Positions 41,030 to 53,339 of a stretch of 64,000 nucleotides of DNA are shown here, piece after piece (positions within the stretch are counted from its first letter, which is position 1; every line of letters starts with the position of its first letter). Source of the stretch: Vanilla planifolia (taxonomy: Eukaryota > Streptophyta > Magnoliopsida > Asparagales > Orchidaceae); contig CM043868.1 in NCBI GenBank assembly GCA_023846275.1, forward strand, positions 12,929,755-12,993,754, in the 5' to 3' direction. A program made the position numbers and the translations under genes. The notes beneath the pieces are model-generated. The model saw only the letters and a list, made by a program, of their open reading frames with translations. It had not been told where the DNA came from and made no database searches.

Positions 41030-41390
41030 TATAATAATTAGTGATAACTCCAAAAGTACTTACTCATGTTAATATAGGTTACTACAAAGTGGATTTTGTA
41101 ACAAAAAATAAATAGATATGAGCACAACTACATGCCATTTTTTTAAAAAATTAATTAATATAATAATCTAGTAAAACAACCAAATTCTACAATACTATCC
41201 ATAATGGAAGTAGAGTATGTTTCCATTAGTGGATGTGTAGCACGAATTGTATTACAAAATATTTTAATTAAAGTTGACAATATGAGTGAAATATATCTTA
41301 AATTATTATTCAACACTCAAGAAAAAAATATAGAAATAAGACTTCATTTTATAAGAGGACATGTGAATAAGGTAGATATTGAAATATAAG
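41030..41390 (+). mobile_element. copia RNase H block
   Basis: An open frame at 41204-41389 reads EVEYVSISGC and later HFIRGHVNK, matching the end of copia RNase H (STAEAEYVAxxxC ... HIDIRYHFIRDHVxKG). This is transposon sequence, not a host gene. Confidence 0.8.
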
Positions 41391-41686
41391 TTGTAAAAAC
41401 AAAAGGATAAATGGCTTGTATCTTTACTAAAACTCTAAGTGATTTTAAGTTTTATCAAATTAAAAGAGAATTATGGATTCTTGATTCATTATAGTAAAAA
41501 GATATTAATAAAAAAATGATATTCTTTAGAAATGCTTTTGTGATTCCAAACTAAGAGTGATTACGTCATGGGTTTGAATTGGAATTAAGACATCTTATGT
41601 TAAAAACATATTTTAGATTATACAAAAACTTTCAAAATCATTTGTCTTTACCTTATCTTTTGTCTTTTATGCCTTAATTACTTATC

Positions 41687-41696
41687 AAAAAGGGGA
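41687..41696 (+). other. polypurine tract of the copia element
   Basis: The purine run aaaaagggga, followed by tat, immediately precedes the LTR start TGTTAG. Confidence 0.75.
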
Positions 41697-41699
41697 TAT

Positions 41700-42903
41700 T
41701 GTTAGCTTTATAAACCCAATATGATTCATATAAGATTTTAATGATAACAATCTAATATTGAGTAAATCTAGAAGTTAACTAATGTGCACAGCTACGTTTG
41801 TAATAAATAGGTAATTAATAGAATTAGCATAGCAATGTGATTGTTGGGAGATTGCATTAGTACATATGTGTATTGGAAGTAATAGCTCAAAGTCAAATTC
41901 AACTATTTAGTCTTTAGATCCATTATATCAATTGATTTGGTAAATCTTTGTTGAAGATTCATTCATCTCTTTGTAAACTTAAAAGGAAATCTTCAACATA
42001 CATTAGATGTTAAAATTAATAAATCCATGCATCCTTTGAAAGTTTTCTTTGCTTAACTTAGTTAAGAAAAGGTATCCTTTTAAGCAAAGAAATCATGTAT
42101 TATGACATATTGGGTCACCAAATAAGACTAATGTCACATGACCATCAAATAATTTCTTATGCATCCAATCACGTGTCTAATGTTGAGTTCATTGTTGATC
42201 AGATTATCTATTAACAGTTAGAACTAAAAAGAGTTTTGTCAAAAGATCATTTAATCTTCAGATTTTGTCTTATCATATATTACTCAATCCAACATATAAT
42301 TAAAATACATAACCAACTTAGAACACCCAATATAATGATCAGATCCTTAAATCTATATTTGATATTATGTTCGATGTTGGTTGAACCATCTATTAAAATC
42401 TTAGATTAAAAGAGAGTTTTAAAGAAAGGCTGGATGGTATGTTCTTTAAAGCAATAAATAATATAATAATTCATTAAGATCAAATTAGATTTGGTTAACA
42501 ATTTGATGAAATAATTAGATCTTTTAATGTGTTTATGAAAGGACACTAATGGCTAATTGGTCTAATATATACTTGATCTTTTTAAAGAGATTTTAAACAA
42601 TGATTATGTAGTTGTTAGAGGATGAATTGGAGATTAAATACTAGTATGATTTGATTTCATTCAACATGATAAAAGGGATACTAAAAGGATTAAAAACAAC
42701 ATAACATAATTAATTATTGAAGTGCGTTCCTCTTTATTCATTGATCCAACTTCTTTCCTCTCAATCACATGTTTCATTGTCTACACTACTGCACTTGTTA
42801 AGGTTTTGATTATGATTGTAAGCTACTTATTAAAAGTGTGTTGCCTAAACCCAAGTATAAGAGGAGCCTTCTTATTAGGACCATGCTTAATCAAGCTCTA
42901 ACA
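41700..42903 (+). repeat. 3' LTR of the copia element
   Basis: It begins TGTTAGCTT and can be read to agctctaaca, close to the inverse of the start (ideal gctaaca), giving about 1.2 kb. It contains short gattatctattaa and ggttgaacca motifs similar to the debris at 0.9-1.2 kb. Confidence 0.65.
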
Positions 42904-45900
42904 TCTAAAAACAATCAAAGAAAGAAAAAAATAAACATCAAGGGACACTTAAAACCTTAGGTAAGAACATAATAGTAAAACACAATTCAACATCTATCCA
43001 ATACCATGACACTTACACATACGATCTAAGTAAAATCTTATAACATAAAATATAAATAAATATCTCAAGTATAGAACTAAAAGTATAATAAACAACCATA
43101 ATATACTACTATTATGTACATAATCATTTTATTCACAAAACTTCAATTTTTTTGTGTGGTGGATGCATAACTTATGATATAAATATTAGTGAGATTTTAA
43201 AATCTTTTAACATATATATCATAAAAATAATAAAAATGCAAAAACATGATATAAATAGATACACCAAAATATGCATGAAAATATAATAAATCTATAAGAA
43301 ATCAAAACTATATATAAAAATATTTCTGATTTATTTATCTTATTCTAAATTTTTTATGCTTTATATTATTTAGGACCCAAATTTTATTTTAATCAATTAT
43401 CATCTAGATTTAATAACGGATATTAATATAACTTCAGCCTATAAGAATAGTAAACTATCATCTATCCAAATAAGGACATCATTACCTAAACCATCTTGTG
43501 CAAAGTATTAGTGACACACACACACATAAATAACACCACTAATCATGTGGCAAAATTAATGTATTAGTCATGATTAATAAATATTTCTCTTTTTCTTTAA
43601 TGGTCTTACTCAACTCTATTCTTGGTAATCATAATCCTTCAAACTTAACTAAGGGTATTCTACCCATTTTATAATGAACATCACCACATTCGCATGTGTC
43701 ATTTCTCAAAAGTATCTCAACAAATTATATATCTCACCTTAATTATTAATTCGCTATGTTTCTTTTCTTAATATGCAATAGAATTTATTTCCACCTTTTC
43801 TCATTCATTTATGAAATTTATTTTCTTTGATCAATACTAATCACAAAACAAGAATTGAGGGATATGATCTAAGAATGAAACCCATTTGACATACTTTTTA
43901 AAAATTATACTTTTGCATGTTTTAAATACAACAACTCTTTCATTTTATTCAAAAGGTAATTCAAATTAATTTTTCACAGTTCTCACATGTGGTGTAATAA
44001 ATGTAATAAACATCATTACATATTTTCTAGACAAATTATTTTGTAAATGTCTCAATAGGTATAATAAAATCTCATGATTTAAATGATAATAATATAATAA
44101 AATCTCTAAATCAATGTTAGTATCAAATTTGTTTATAATTTATGAAGATTTAGTTTTCTCCAAATAAATAGAATATGTTTTATCCTACAAATTTTCATTT
44201 CAATCAAAATTTTTTAATTTCTTTTTTTTTTAAAGTTTTATCACATTTCATTGACATTCTCGTTTTGTTTTCTTTACCTTTTGTTAATTAAATTATTTAA
44301 TCCCTAATATTAAATGTTCTAATAATTGATTCACCCATCTGATCTAAATGAATATACCTTCTAATCATAATCACATTAGATATTTTTATATTAATTGGAT
44401 CATCTAATTCTTCACATCATCTATTTCATTTCATCAAATTCAAAAGTTTATAGAAAAGCTTTTGATCCTTAGTTTAATCTTGTTTTAAGCCTATTAAATC
44501 ATTGATGCAATGCAAAACTTATCAGCCCTTCCATAACTAAAAACATTGATAAAAGAAATTTAATTTTTATTTATGAGATTATTTCTTACCTTTGGTTTCT
44601 AAATTGATGACTTTCTGTCTACGTCATCCTGTAGCAGTTCCTTAGCAACTTCCTTTTAGCATTTTGCCAAGCTTTCTCTTCTTTTGTTAAACCTTCCTAC
44701 CCATTCCCTTCCTAACTTTTCCACCGTTTACTAAACGAGTTAAGGTTTAATAATAAATGAAACATTTTTTTTAATAATACTATTATTTTATTTTTTATAA
44801 ATATTTGCTCTGTTCGAGTCAATTTTAGTTAATGGAGTAACCCTCAGCTTCAACATAATCATAGCCACCATACACATCTAGTTATTTTATTTCCGAAATA
44901 TATTTGTTTTTAAAATTATGTTAACTTTTTGTTTTATACTCAAATGATCGAAAATGCAATTATAGCATATTAATCATTAATTTCCATTCACCAGTATCAT
45001 AATAACATTTTTAATATTTTAATATTATAAGCAATTCAAATATTAAATCTCATCTCATAATTTTCATATCATATTTTTAACTATAATTTATAACAATTCA
45101 ATTTATTGATTAATAATTATCTAAAAGTTTCTCAATGTTTTGAATAACTTCTCTTAGATAATTCTATCATTGATTTTTCATACTATGAATCTTTTCATTT
45201 CTCAATCATCTAACAATTTTATATAAGAGCATGCCTTTCTTTTCTTCATAATTAAAATTAGACTAAGTTTTCATTATATTAAATGACAAAAGAAGAATAA
45301 TAAACATGTTTACTTTGATATTAACATATGAAATACATCATAAGCTTAATCATTTAAATAGATAAAATTTGATATTAAACAAAATATCAACTCATCAAAT
45401 AAATCTACAACTTCTAATTTTCTCAAATTGATATATTCTTTGTATATTTCTTTCTTTTTTCAAGACACGCAGCCCCTCTTATGAAATATAACTTCCATAA
45501 TAATAAAATATTTCTTTTGTTTATCTTACAAAAAATGTAACACTCTAAAACGATTTTATTTTTTTTTCAATTAATTCATCTACAAATTAGAAATCAATTA
45601 GTACTCGTTCTTCACTTCTAAACTAACACAAATATAACTAATACTTTCTTTGATTTAAATCTTTCAAGAATGATTTTCATCTCTAAACTCCCTATCTTTA
45701 ATTGTAAAAGTCTTTCTCAATTCACAAATTCAAAGCTTTTATGGTGGAAATTTTCCTCCAAATACCTTTATTTGAAAGAAATAACTTTTCTTGTCATAAG
45801 TTGCTTGTTATAAACATTTTCAACAATAGAAACCAACGAAAGCCAAATAACCTCAAGCATGACTTCAGCAAAAGAGATTTCTAAAATGGATACCACCCAA

Positions 45901-46000
45901 TGAAGAGAAGAGAATGATTCTCTCTTCACGGCCATGCCAGTTTAATAACTAAGCTAGCTGGTAATCACAGCTCGATATACTTTTTAAAAAAAAAAGTTTC
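42904..46000. other. gene-free AT-rich stretch with possible LTR fragment
   Basis: No gene was seen. At 45536 TGTAACACTC looks like a gypsy LTR edge, but no matching partner or primer site accompanies it. The remainder consists of A/T-rich sequence and a short CA run near 43515. Confidence 0.4.
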
Positions 46001-47108
46001 TGAACCAAATACCATTCTGTTTTCCTTTTCTTTATGCGTAGGTTATGGGCAAAATTATATTCAGAAGCAACGGAGATTCCAACCTTCGACGTGATGTTTG
46101 ACATCACTTTGTTTTTTTTTTACCATTAACTTGCTTAGAGTTAGCGAGACTAATTTAAACCGGAATTTAATACGAGTTAGAAACTTAGAATAATATTCTT
46201 TTGTTCTTACTTTGCTTGCTGTAAACAAGGGTGCCGACATCCATCATTATCGTTAATTACTGATTATGATTCATAATCCACTTTGCTTTGTAGATTAAAA
46301 ATTCCGAACAAACACACCCACATGCGGCTACCTTAGTCCATCGCCATCATTCATGGATTTGAGGTAACCTTTAGTCAAATATAATATAGCTTTTGGCCCC
46401 AAGGCCGCGATGCGCATCACAGTTCAACTCTTATTCTTTTACTTGATGAGACAGAATGATTGATATTTTTTACTATTTTTTATATTACAAAATTACAATA
46501 TTTCATTTTGGTATTAGCTTAATTATAACTAAATGAATTGAATCATTGCGAATAATTAAGCTTCTTTGCATTAGTCCATTTGGGTTTTTTACTTGTGCCA
46601 ATTTAGTATCATATGTTTTGAATTTAATTAAAAACCCTTTTATATATTATTTTTGATATATTAAGTAAAAGTCGTTTCATTTTTTTTTATCAAAGCTCAA
46701 GTTTTATATTTTATTTTTAATATTGTTTAGTTAAAAAGAGAATGATATGACCAATACCTGCAAATAAACCTAACTATCATTTTAGAAAGTTATCATATCA
46801 AACTCGCCTAAATTAAGATAAATTTTCATAGCTCGTTAAACTAAACAATGACCATCTCTTCAGAGTCAGCTGTCAAATCTACGAAACTTGTGTAAAAGAA
46901 TCTTTTGAAATTAGTTTACTGATCAAAATAAAGATTTTTTTTTTTTTTTGCATCTGTACTCAACGAAGTCAATTTTCAAAGCTAAAAATGCCCCTTCTTC
47001 CAACTTGCATGCAATTAAACTGAGTACATCGAATATAAAAAAGCATTTTTAATATATTTACACATAGGAAGATTAAGAAGAGGAGAAACTATTAACCTCT
47101 GCACTCGT
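46000..47108 (+). promoter_or_regulatory. upstream region of MIR172
   Basis: About 1.1 kb of non-repetitive-looking sequence precedes the MIR172 TATA box. GTAC cores (the SPL-factor core motif; SPL9 is known to activate MIR172 in Arabidopsis) occur at 46956-46959 and 47024-47027, and a CATGCA motif at 47008-47013. These short motifs also occur by chance, so only the position supports a regulatory reading. T-runs lie near 46935 and 46680. Confidence 0.4.
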
Positions 47109-47116
47109 TATAAATA
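47109..47116 (+). promoter_or_regulatory. TATA box of MIR172
   Basis: TATAAATA, a canonical plant TATA box, lies about 240 bases upstream of the miR172 hairpin and is followed by a pyrimidine-rich stretch. A transcription start near 47138-47145 is expected. Confidence 0.7.
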
Positions 47117-47364
47117 CCATCTCTTGCCTCCATTCCAGCTCTCTCCCTGCCCTAAGTGTCCCCTTTACTTTTCTCTTGCTATCTATTTCCATGCCTTGGT
47201 ATACTTAGTTTTCTCTGTTTCTTCTTCTCCTTTTGGATCATGGACCAATTTGCTTAAATCTTTTCCTGATAGATCTCCTCCATGTGGTGTTTTTCTTCCT
47301 GTTCTTGCGGGTAGGTGTTTGAGCCGGGAAAGCGATGAGAAGAGACCAGTTGATGCCTGCAGAT

Positions 47365-47385
47365 GCTGCATCATCAAGATTCACA
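47365..47385 (+). ncRNA. miR172*: miR172 star strand (5' arm)
   Basis: The predicted passenger strand leaves 2-base 3' overhangs against the mature strand. It reads GCTGCATCATC... and ends GATTCACA. The usual star begins GTAGCATC or GCAGCATC, so the T at its third base is the one visible difference and creates the internal mismatch. Confidence 0.85.
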
Positions 47386-47403
47386 TGAATTTTTGCTTAA
47401 ATG

Positions 47404-47424
47404 AGAATCTTGATGATGCTGCAT
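47404..47424 (+). ncRNA. miR172: mature miR172 (3' arm)
   Basis: The 21-base sequence starts AGAATCTTGATG and ends ATGCTGCAT, identical as far as I recall to the widely conserved miR172a form, including the 5' A typical of this family. It sits on the 3' arm, as in all known MIR172 genes. Confidence 0.95.
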
Positions 47425-47579
47425 CAGCAATTATCAACTACAAAGGTTTGCCTTAGAAGAAAAAGAAATGTTCAAGCCTCCCTATGAGGAGGATGGTGAT
47501 GAATTAGATGAGCTTAGTTCCAAATTTTGCCTTTGTGATGCTTAGATTATGCTTGCATTCTAAATTTCAGGTATGTTTT

Positions 47580-48540
47580 CTTACATCTATAAGGAGAAGG
47601 AAGATGCCATCACATAATTTTATAGTGCCCCTTAATAGATTATTATATTTTATTACAAGAATTTGGATTGTCAACCTGGAATATGTTGCTCATAAAAGAG
47701 CAATGGTTTTTTTTTATTCTGTTATTAACTGAGTTCTTTACTCTTGACGTGAAGCTCATCTGAAGTAAATTCCTGTAGAGAATTGGGATGAGGGAGCTGA
47801 TACACAGCTTTCTTTCAGGTTTGTTAATTCTTCTATTTTTCTTTTTAGTATCAAATCATTTTTCTTTGTTAATTTCATATGATAAGGTTCACCAAATTGA
47901 CACACAGAGATAAGCAGGTTAATAAAACAGAAGGAAAAGGTCATGAGCTTCGTATAATTGTTGGATTTAGTAGATTTTCTTAATACTTGTTAAATACATA
48001 AAAAAATGCTGCTGTTATTTTTTGAAGAAACTCAATTAGTTGAAAATGCTGCACTTAACCATACATTTTTTTGCAAAATAGGTGCAAACCACGCAGAGCA
48101 TGTGCAATAGTCATTTTTCCTTTCTTTATTGATGGTACTTTACTCTAATATTGTTTAAATATTTCAACTATAAATATCTTTTAATAATATCATTAAAATT
48201 ATAATTTTTAAATTTAAAAATAATATATAGATGTCACCCAAATAAAAAATATATCAACATTGTAGATCAAATAACACTAAGGGATATTATTTAGAAAATA
48301 TTATCATCTAAATATTGATATTATTTAATAGTTATTGATAATTTTTGTCTGATTTAAGGTCATATAAATGTTATTTCGTTATATTCTTTTAATGACAGCA
48401 AGTTTTACATTCTAAAACCATTGTTTAGATGACAATAATGTAGCATTTAAGAGTTGTTTTTACAAAATGTAATCAAATTTAAAACTCGAAATGTTTAGAC
48501 AATATCATTTAAATCAAATACCCGTCACCCAAAATCGTTT
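47580..48540. other. downstream flank of MIR172, no gene seen
   Basis: A/T-rich sequence; short frames at 47508-47732 (plus) and 47756-47944 (minus) resemble no family. Part may be intron or 3' exon of the pri-miRNA. Confidence 0.4.
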
Positions 48541-49350
48541 GATATCTCCTCTTCTATTCTCAAGCCCTTCAAATGCAGACGGAAGCAATAATGATGATTC
48601 TTTATATATGAACTAGAGCAGCTTGCTTCAAGCCTTGGTAAGTTTGCACAACTGAAGTATTTTTCAAAAACAGATGGCCAGGGATGCATTTTCTATGCAA
48701 GGTCTCGTCCAGATCTACTTCTCAGAAGCCATGACCCAATTAATACATGTGAACCACGCTTTTGTCAAGACATAAATGGTGGACCTGCCATAAGTACACG
48801 TCCTCCACCAAGTTGGCGGACATGCCCTTTGAATCTGCCTACCAAGTCCTAACGTACAGGGTATAATAATGCTGCTTCATTTGATTGCTCATCCATGTCT
48901 CCCACTCCATTCTTCCACTAATCCATCCCCAACCCCTTTTCACAGCATTTTAATGAGAACCCAAAAGATGCTTCAGCAATATGATCACAAATAATTGCAA
49001 CAACAAGAAAGCCCTTGAGACCCAAGCCTTCTTCTCAAAGCTTTACTCCAGGTGGAACTTCTCTTCCCGGTTTCATTCTTTGGGAGACTTGCTTACCTTT
49101 TTTATGGGTAACAAATAAGTTCGCACAAAGAGACACCGCCTTTGTTTTGGTGTTGGTGTCTGCGAATTGAAGTGGTCGAAATCTGGAATGGAAAAGGTAC
49201 ACTCACCGGCAAGTTCGTGACAAATGTCTACAGCTTTGCCTCGGCCTCGGTACAATGCTTCATCATTACATCAACAAAAAATTTGAAGTACTCTACCTTT
49301 TATCAAGCTCTTCTAACCAAGGTTAAATTACTGCAAGAATAATAAGAAAG
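48540..49350. other. less AT-rich block of unknown function
   Basis: The block stands out from its flanks by a more even base composition and few A/T runs, as host-derived sequence does in this window. Frames on both strands are short (60-66 codons, 49073-49255 minus and 49142-49342 plus) and show no family resemblance. It may be an untranslated exon, a regulatory region or a decayed gene; its position 1.1-1.9 kb behind the miR172 hairpin makes a pri-miR172 exon one option. Confidence 0.35.
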
Positions 49351-50588
49351 GTATCAATCAGATGAGTGAATTAATCGAGGTCTGAATCCAATGAGTTAAC
49401 CCCATATGGATAACCTAAGTTAGTTCAAGAGTAAATCTCAATACCAAACAGCTTCTAAAAGGTCTATGTAGTTAATTTGTTTGGAAGAAAATAGTTCAAA
49501 GGTCTACAAGAACCATGACTCTTCAAGAAAAATTGTACCTGTATGAAGATTGTTTGAAGCAAAGCATATCCTTGCTTTTTCCATGTTTTCTTCTTATCAT
49601 CTTCCTTCTTTAGCATCTTCGTCTCTATCTTATCCAATGTCACCTCTCTCTTTCTCCTTCATTGTAAGTATTACTCATTTTTTTCTCTTTAACTTCTTTT
49701 GTGTGATGCAGCATATGAAAAATCATTGAGTATAATTATGGAGAAGTTGAAGTATATAAAAAACAAGTAAAATTTAAACCCCAAATATAAATATAAAATG
49801 TTTAGAATATGTCTCTTATAAGAAATCTGGCAAAAAAAGCCCATATAAAGTTAATATTAAATAAACAAAATAGAAAACTTTTAAACAATCAAGACAAAAG
49901 GAAACCCAATGTGTTGTGTATACAAATAAATGTTCTAAAGATAAAAACAATTTAGCATTTGGTTATTGTATTAAAATGGTTATTAGGGATAATTATTTTC
50001 TAAAAATGAGCATTAATGATTGATTATTTTGTTAAACGTAGTGTTAATGATAATATATGAATTTGTATAAGCGATTCAAAATCTAGAATAAAAGTTGCAA
50101 TTTTTTATTGGTTTTAATTATTTTCATTCAATTTTTTCTTAATGGATTAGTGTGAATGAGATTTGATAGTTTTCTTTTCTGTGGTAACATTTTGATTAGT
50201 GTTGGTTCTTTTCTCTTCATTTTTTCACCCCATTCTTAAACATTAGAGTTTACATATCACTTTTTTTCCTTTGCCATAAGCTAGTCTAGTGCCTATCCAC
50301 ATTTTCACCTCATCACACATCCATGCGCACATTTAAGCATCATCCTTGTGTTCAACTGTAGCACCTACACAGTTAAAGACAGTTTACACTTTAGTTCATG
50401 CAATGTCTCCTTCTGTGTAGTTATGAATCTTATCCTTTATGCTTTTTGTCACTCAATGAAATCCAAACTTAGGAAATAGATATAAACCATTAATCTCATT
50501 ACCAATATCATAAATAAATAAAATTAGGAGCACCCTATTTATGTATTAGTAAATGTGAAATTCATATTTCAATTCTAAAGATGTCTCA

Positions 50589-50654
<66 letters not shown>

Positions 50655-51850
50655 TTATAAAAATCATCTAGACAACTAAGTGTAGAATATATAAATAAAT
50701 CTCATTTAAAATTTTTCATAAAAAATAGTACAAATATAAGTATAAACCATAATTAAAAAGTAATATAACTAGAGCAACCAAGGCTCAAACTTTTTTTAGA
50801 TTAATGTTATATCATATATTTTTTTTACTTTTTTTAAATCTTTTGATTTTAAAAAATATTAAAAAAAATTAAAATCATGACATTATCATTTTCCAAACCA
50901 TTTATCAAAGCCCTACCTAATTAATCTAGTTCAAGTTATTAAAATTTGAGTTTAAGTGATAACAAATAGATAAAAGAGAATACTAAAATATTATAAAAAA
51001 ACTTGACAGTGAACAAAATCTCATATCTAACTAACTAAAAAATAAAAATAAAATATCCATCAATATAAATATGATGCAGTAATTACAAAATTACTTATAA
51101 ATATCTAAAATATACCAAGCTTAGAATTGAGTTAATATTTAAAAATAAAGTATAAGTAGAGTATAGAAACCCATATCTAATTAATCTACATGGTTCTCTT
51201 CTAAGTCATCAAAATCCAAACTCTTGGTGTAATATATATATATGACTTGTGATGTAAATACTAATAAATCTCTATTAAACTTAGTAGATAAATCATGTAA
51301 GCCTTTTAAATTAAATTTTTTAATTATATATTAGTTTTAAAATTTAATAAGTTTTAAAAAAATTTATATTTTTAAAAATAGTATAAAAATAATATTATTT
51401 TATTTTGATCTCAAAAATATAAATTTTACTTGGTTATATAAAGACTTATTATATACTTAATCTTTTAATTATAAATTTGTGTAATAATTTGATGCGAGGT
51501 GTCACATCTTTCTCCTTTAGAGAAATTTTGTCCTAAAAGTTGAAAGTTTTGGATATTGAGTTCTCTTGTCAAATTTCATCTCTCAAGTAGCTTATCTTTC
51601 AATCTCATTTATTCATAAACTCTTCAACATTGGGTTTACCTTATTCCTTAATACTTTGTTTTGACAATCCATAGTTTGGATTGGTTGTTCAATATATGTC
51701 ATATTCAACTACAAATTACTACAAATTAAAAACTCAAGAATAGTCTATTAATAATGTGAAAATAATCAAAGATATAATTTTTCAAGGATGAGATATGAAA
51801 GATATTGTGAACTCCAACAATATGTAGGGGTAATGCAAAGATAGACTACT
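49351..51850. other. gene-free AT-rich stretch
   Basis: A pyrimidine-rich run lies near 49580-49690. Otherwise the sequence is A/T-rich with no motif recognised. It contains the long AT microsatellite listed separately. Confidence 0.5.
50591..50651. repeat. (AT)n microsatellite, about 30 units
   Basis: About 60 bases of perfect alternating A and T. Confidence 0.97.
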
Positions 51851-51859
51851 AGGCCTATT

Positions 51860-52306
51860 CTTTCCATAATTTGAAAAGAATAATATATTTTGGTCCCAAC
51901 TTTTCTAGTTTTTCAAGACTAAATGTTCTTTTAAAGGATTTTTTTATAGAAATATAACCACTCTCCTTGATTTCATGTTCTTATACTTAGCATCAAAATA
52001 TTTTTTTCCTGTCTTGGGCAATTTAAATCCTTAATTTGGTTCACTTATTTAATAGCTTCATTTACAAAATTAGGGCCAAGTAGCTACCTTTCTTTTCCTT
52101 TTGTACATACGAAGGGAACTGGCATTTTCTCCCATATACTATTTTTTTAAGATATATATAAATATTTGATTGAAAATTGTTATTATAAGAGAATTAAATG
52201 ACAGATTAGTAGCCTTCCCAATCACCCTCAAAACCTGGAATACACATTTACAATAAATCCTCTAAAATCTTTATTATTTTTTTAATTTAGCCATCAGTCT
52301 AAGAAT
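51860..52306 (-). mobile_element. Ty3/gypsy integrase C-terminal fragment
   Basis: The minus strand follows the layout of the integrase core end and the linker after it in plant gypsy elements; on the plus strand it shows the typical gccatcagtctaagaatgat block (family gtcagtctgaggatg, encoding the H-R-Q-T-D-G-Q-S region in reverse). Many breaks. It is interrupted on its right by the 104-bp tandem repeat. Confidence 0.5.
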
Positions 52307-52565
52307 GATTATACTTGTCCAATCACCAAATTATATTATACAATTATATACCATTGCTAATTAGACAAGGGATCAAACATGTAATTTTTCTTGCATGCTT
52401 CCAAGAATTGATTATACTTGTTTGATTACTAAATCATATTATATGATCACTAGCAATCACAAATAAGGCAAGGGATCAAATAGGACAATTATTGTTATGC
52501 ACTTCTAAGAGCCGATCATATTTACCTGATCACTAAATTGTACTTGTGCAATTGCTAGAGACTTT
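52307..52565. repeat. 104-bp tandem repeat, about 2.5 copies
   Basis: Units start at 52307 (gattatacttg), 52410 (gattatacttg) and 52514 (gatcatattta), giving periods of 103 and 104 bases; the third is partial (about 52 bases). Each unit carries ttata/tatgatcac-type motifs, then gacaaggg or gcaaggg followed by atcaaa, and ends in cttc(c/t)aaga. It starts where recognisable integrase stops. Confidence 0.8.
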
Positions 52566-53339
52566 AGTTGACTGAACTACTATTCTCATTAAACATAGTT
52601 GATAACTCCATCACCCTAACCTCTTACATAGTTTATACAATATGATTGGCTTGATCATACTACATAATTTATGTGTTTAAAAACAAAAAGTTAATGAGAT
52701 TTTGACTCAAACCACTATACATCCAAAATATAACCTTAGCAACTAATCATGCATCAAATACTCAATTCAAAGAAAAGAATACTTAATTAGAATCATACTT
52801 TTAGCAAGACTTTTGACATGAATGAGGTTGGAATACTTTTCCCCAAAATATTTCTTCTCCTCTACTTAACTTATATATCCCATGAATATTTGATCCAAAC
52901 CTTCTTGAATTTTCTCTTTCTTCTCTCTCCAAGATCACCTCCTCCCAACTTCTTTTGCATACCATTTGGGACTAGATCGATCACAAGGGGGGAGAGAGAT
53001 AGAGCTTATCCTTTTATAAATAAAAGGATTATTTAATCATATCATCATTTTGTTTTTTTAATTTTTAAAAGTTTTCTTAGGAAATTTAAACAATTTTTGA
53101 AAATTATCAATTACATACTAATTATTTTGTTTGGGACATTCACAATCATTGCTCAAAGCCTAGATCTTATTATTATTATCTTGGTAAGCATTTTAAGATA
53201 TCTACAATTTCAAGAACTCTTGAGTTTGAAAATTTTCCAACTCACATCTAACATGACAAATGCAAATAAGAATAAAAGTTGAGATTAATTAAAGTGAGTT
53301 ACTACATATATTTTCTTAACAATGAAACATGAAATACAT

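Larger units (their letters stand above)
38700..42903 (+). mobile_element. Ty1/copia LTR retrotransposon, 5'-truncated
   Basis: Plus-strand blocks occur in copia order: protease neighbourhood, integrase, reverse transcriptase, RNase H, then a polypurine tract and a 3' LTR. The integrase-before-RT order and the RNase H block are diagnostic of Ty1/copia. No matching 5' LTR was found upstream. The polyprotein carries many breaks; the element is old and inactive. Confidence 0.85.
47348..47439 (+). ncRNA. MIR172: pre-miR172 hairpin
   Basis: The two arms pair over nearly their whole length. The base agttgat (47348-47354) pairs with atcaact (47433-47439), followed by a small symmetric internal loop, then tgc/gca, gatgc/gcatc and the 21-bp miRNA duplex with one internal mismatch. 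A short loop of about 15 bases (around 47387-47400) closes it. miR172 acts in the nucleus-processed, AGO1-loaded pathway and represses AP2-type genes (AP2, TOE, SMZ) by translational block and cleavage, promoting adult phase and flowering. The hairpin has the expected shape for DCL1 processing. Which family member this is cannot be told from one locus. Confidence 0.95.
47139..47575 (+). ncRNA. MIR172: MIR172 primary transcript (approximate extent)
   Basis: The pri-miRNA is inferred from the TATA box to beyond the hairpin. Before the hairpin the leader has a CT-rich start and three very short ATG frames. After the hairpin, the sequence ttcag/gtatgtttt near 47569-47577 would make a good splice donor, so the transcript may continue in a further exon, as is common for plant pri-miRNAs. 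The 3' end is unknown. A 110-codon frame overlapping the hairpin starts at a TTG upstream of the expected transcription start and is not a credible protein. Confidence 0.6.

Noticed and set aside
45536-45700. TGTAACACTC as the edge of another full LTR element
   Set aside because: No primer site, polypurine tract, partner LTR or coding block goes with it; the motif alone is too short.
47124-47456. A 110-codon frame covering the miR172 hairpin
   Set aside because: It begins at a TTG upstream of the expected transcription start, has no ATG near its beginning, and its end simply translates the hairpin.
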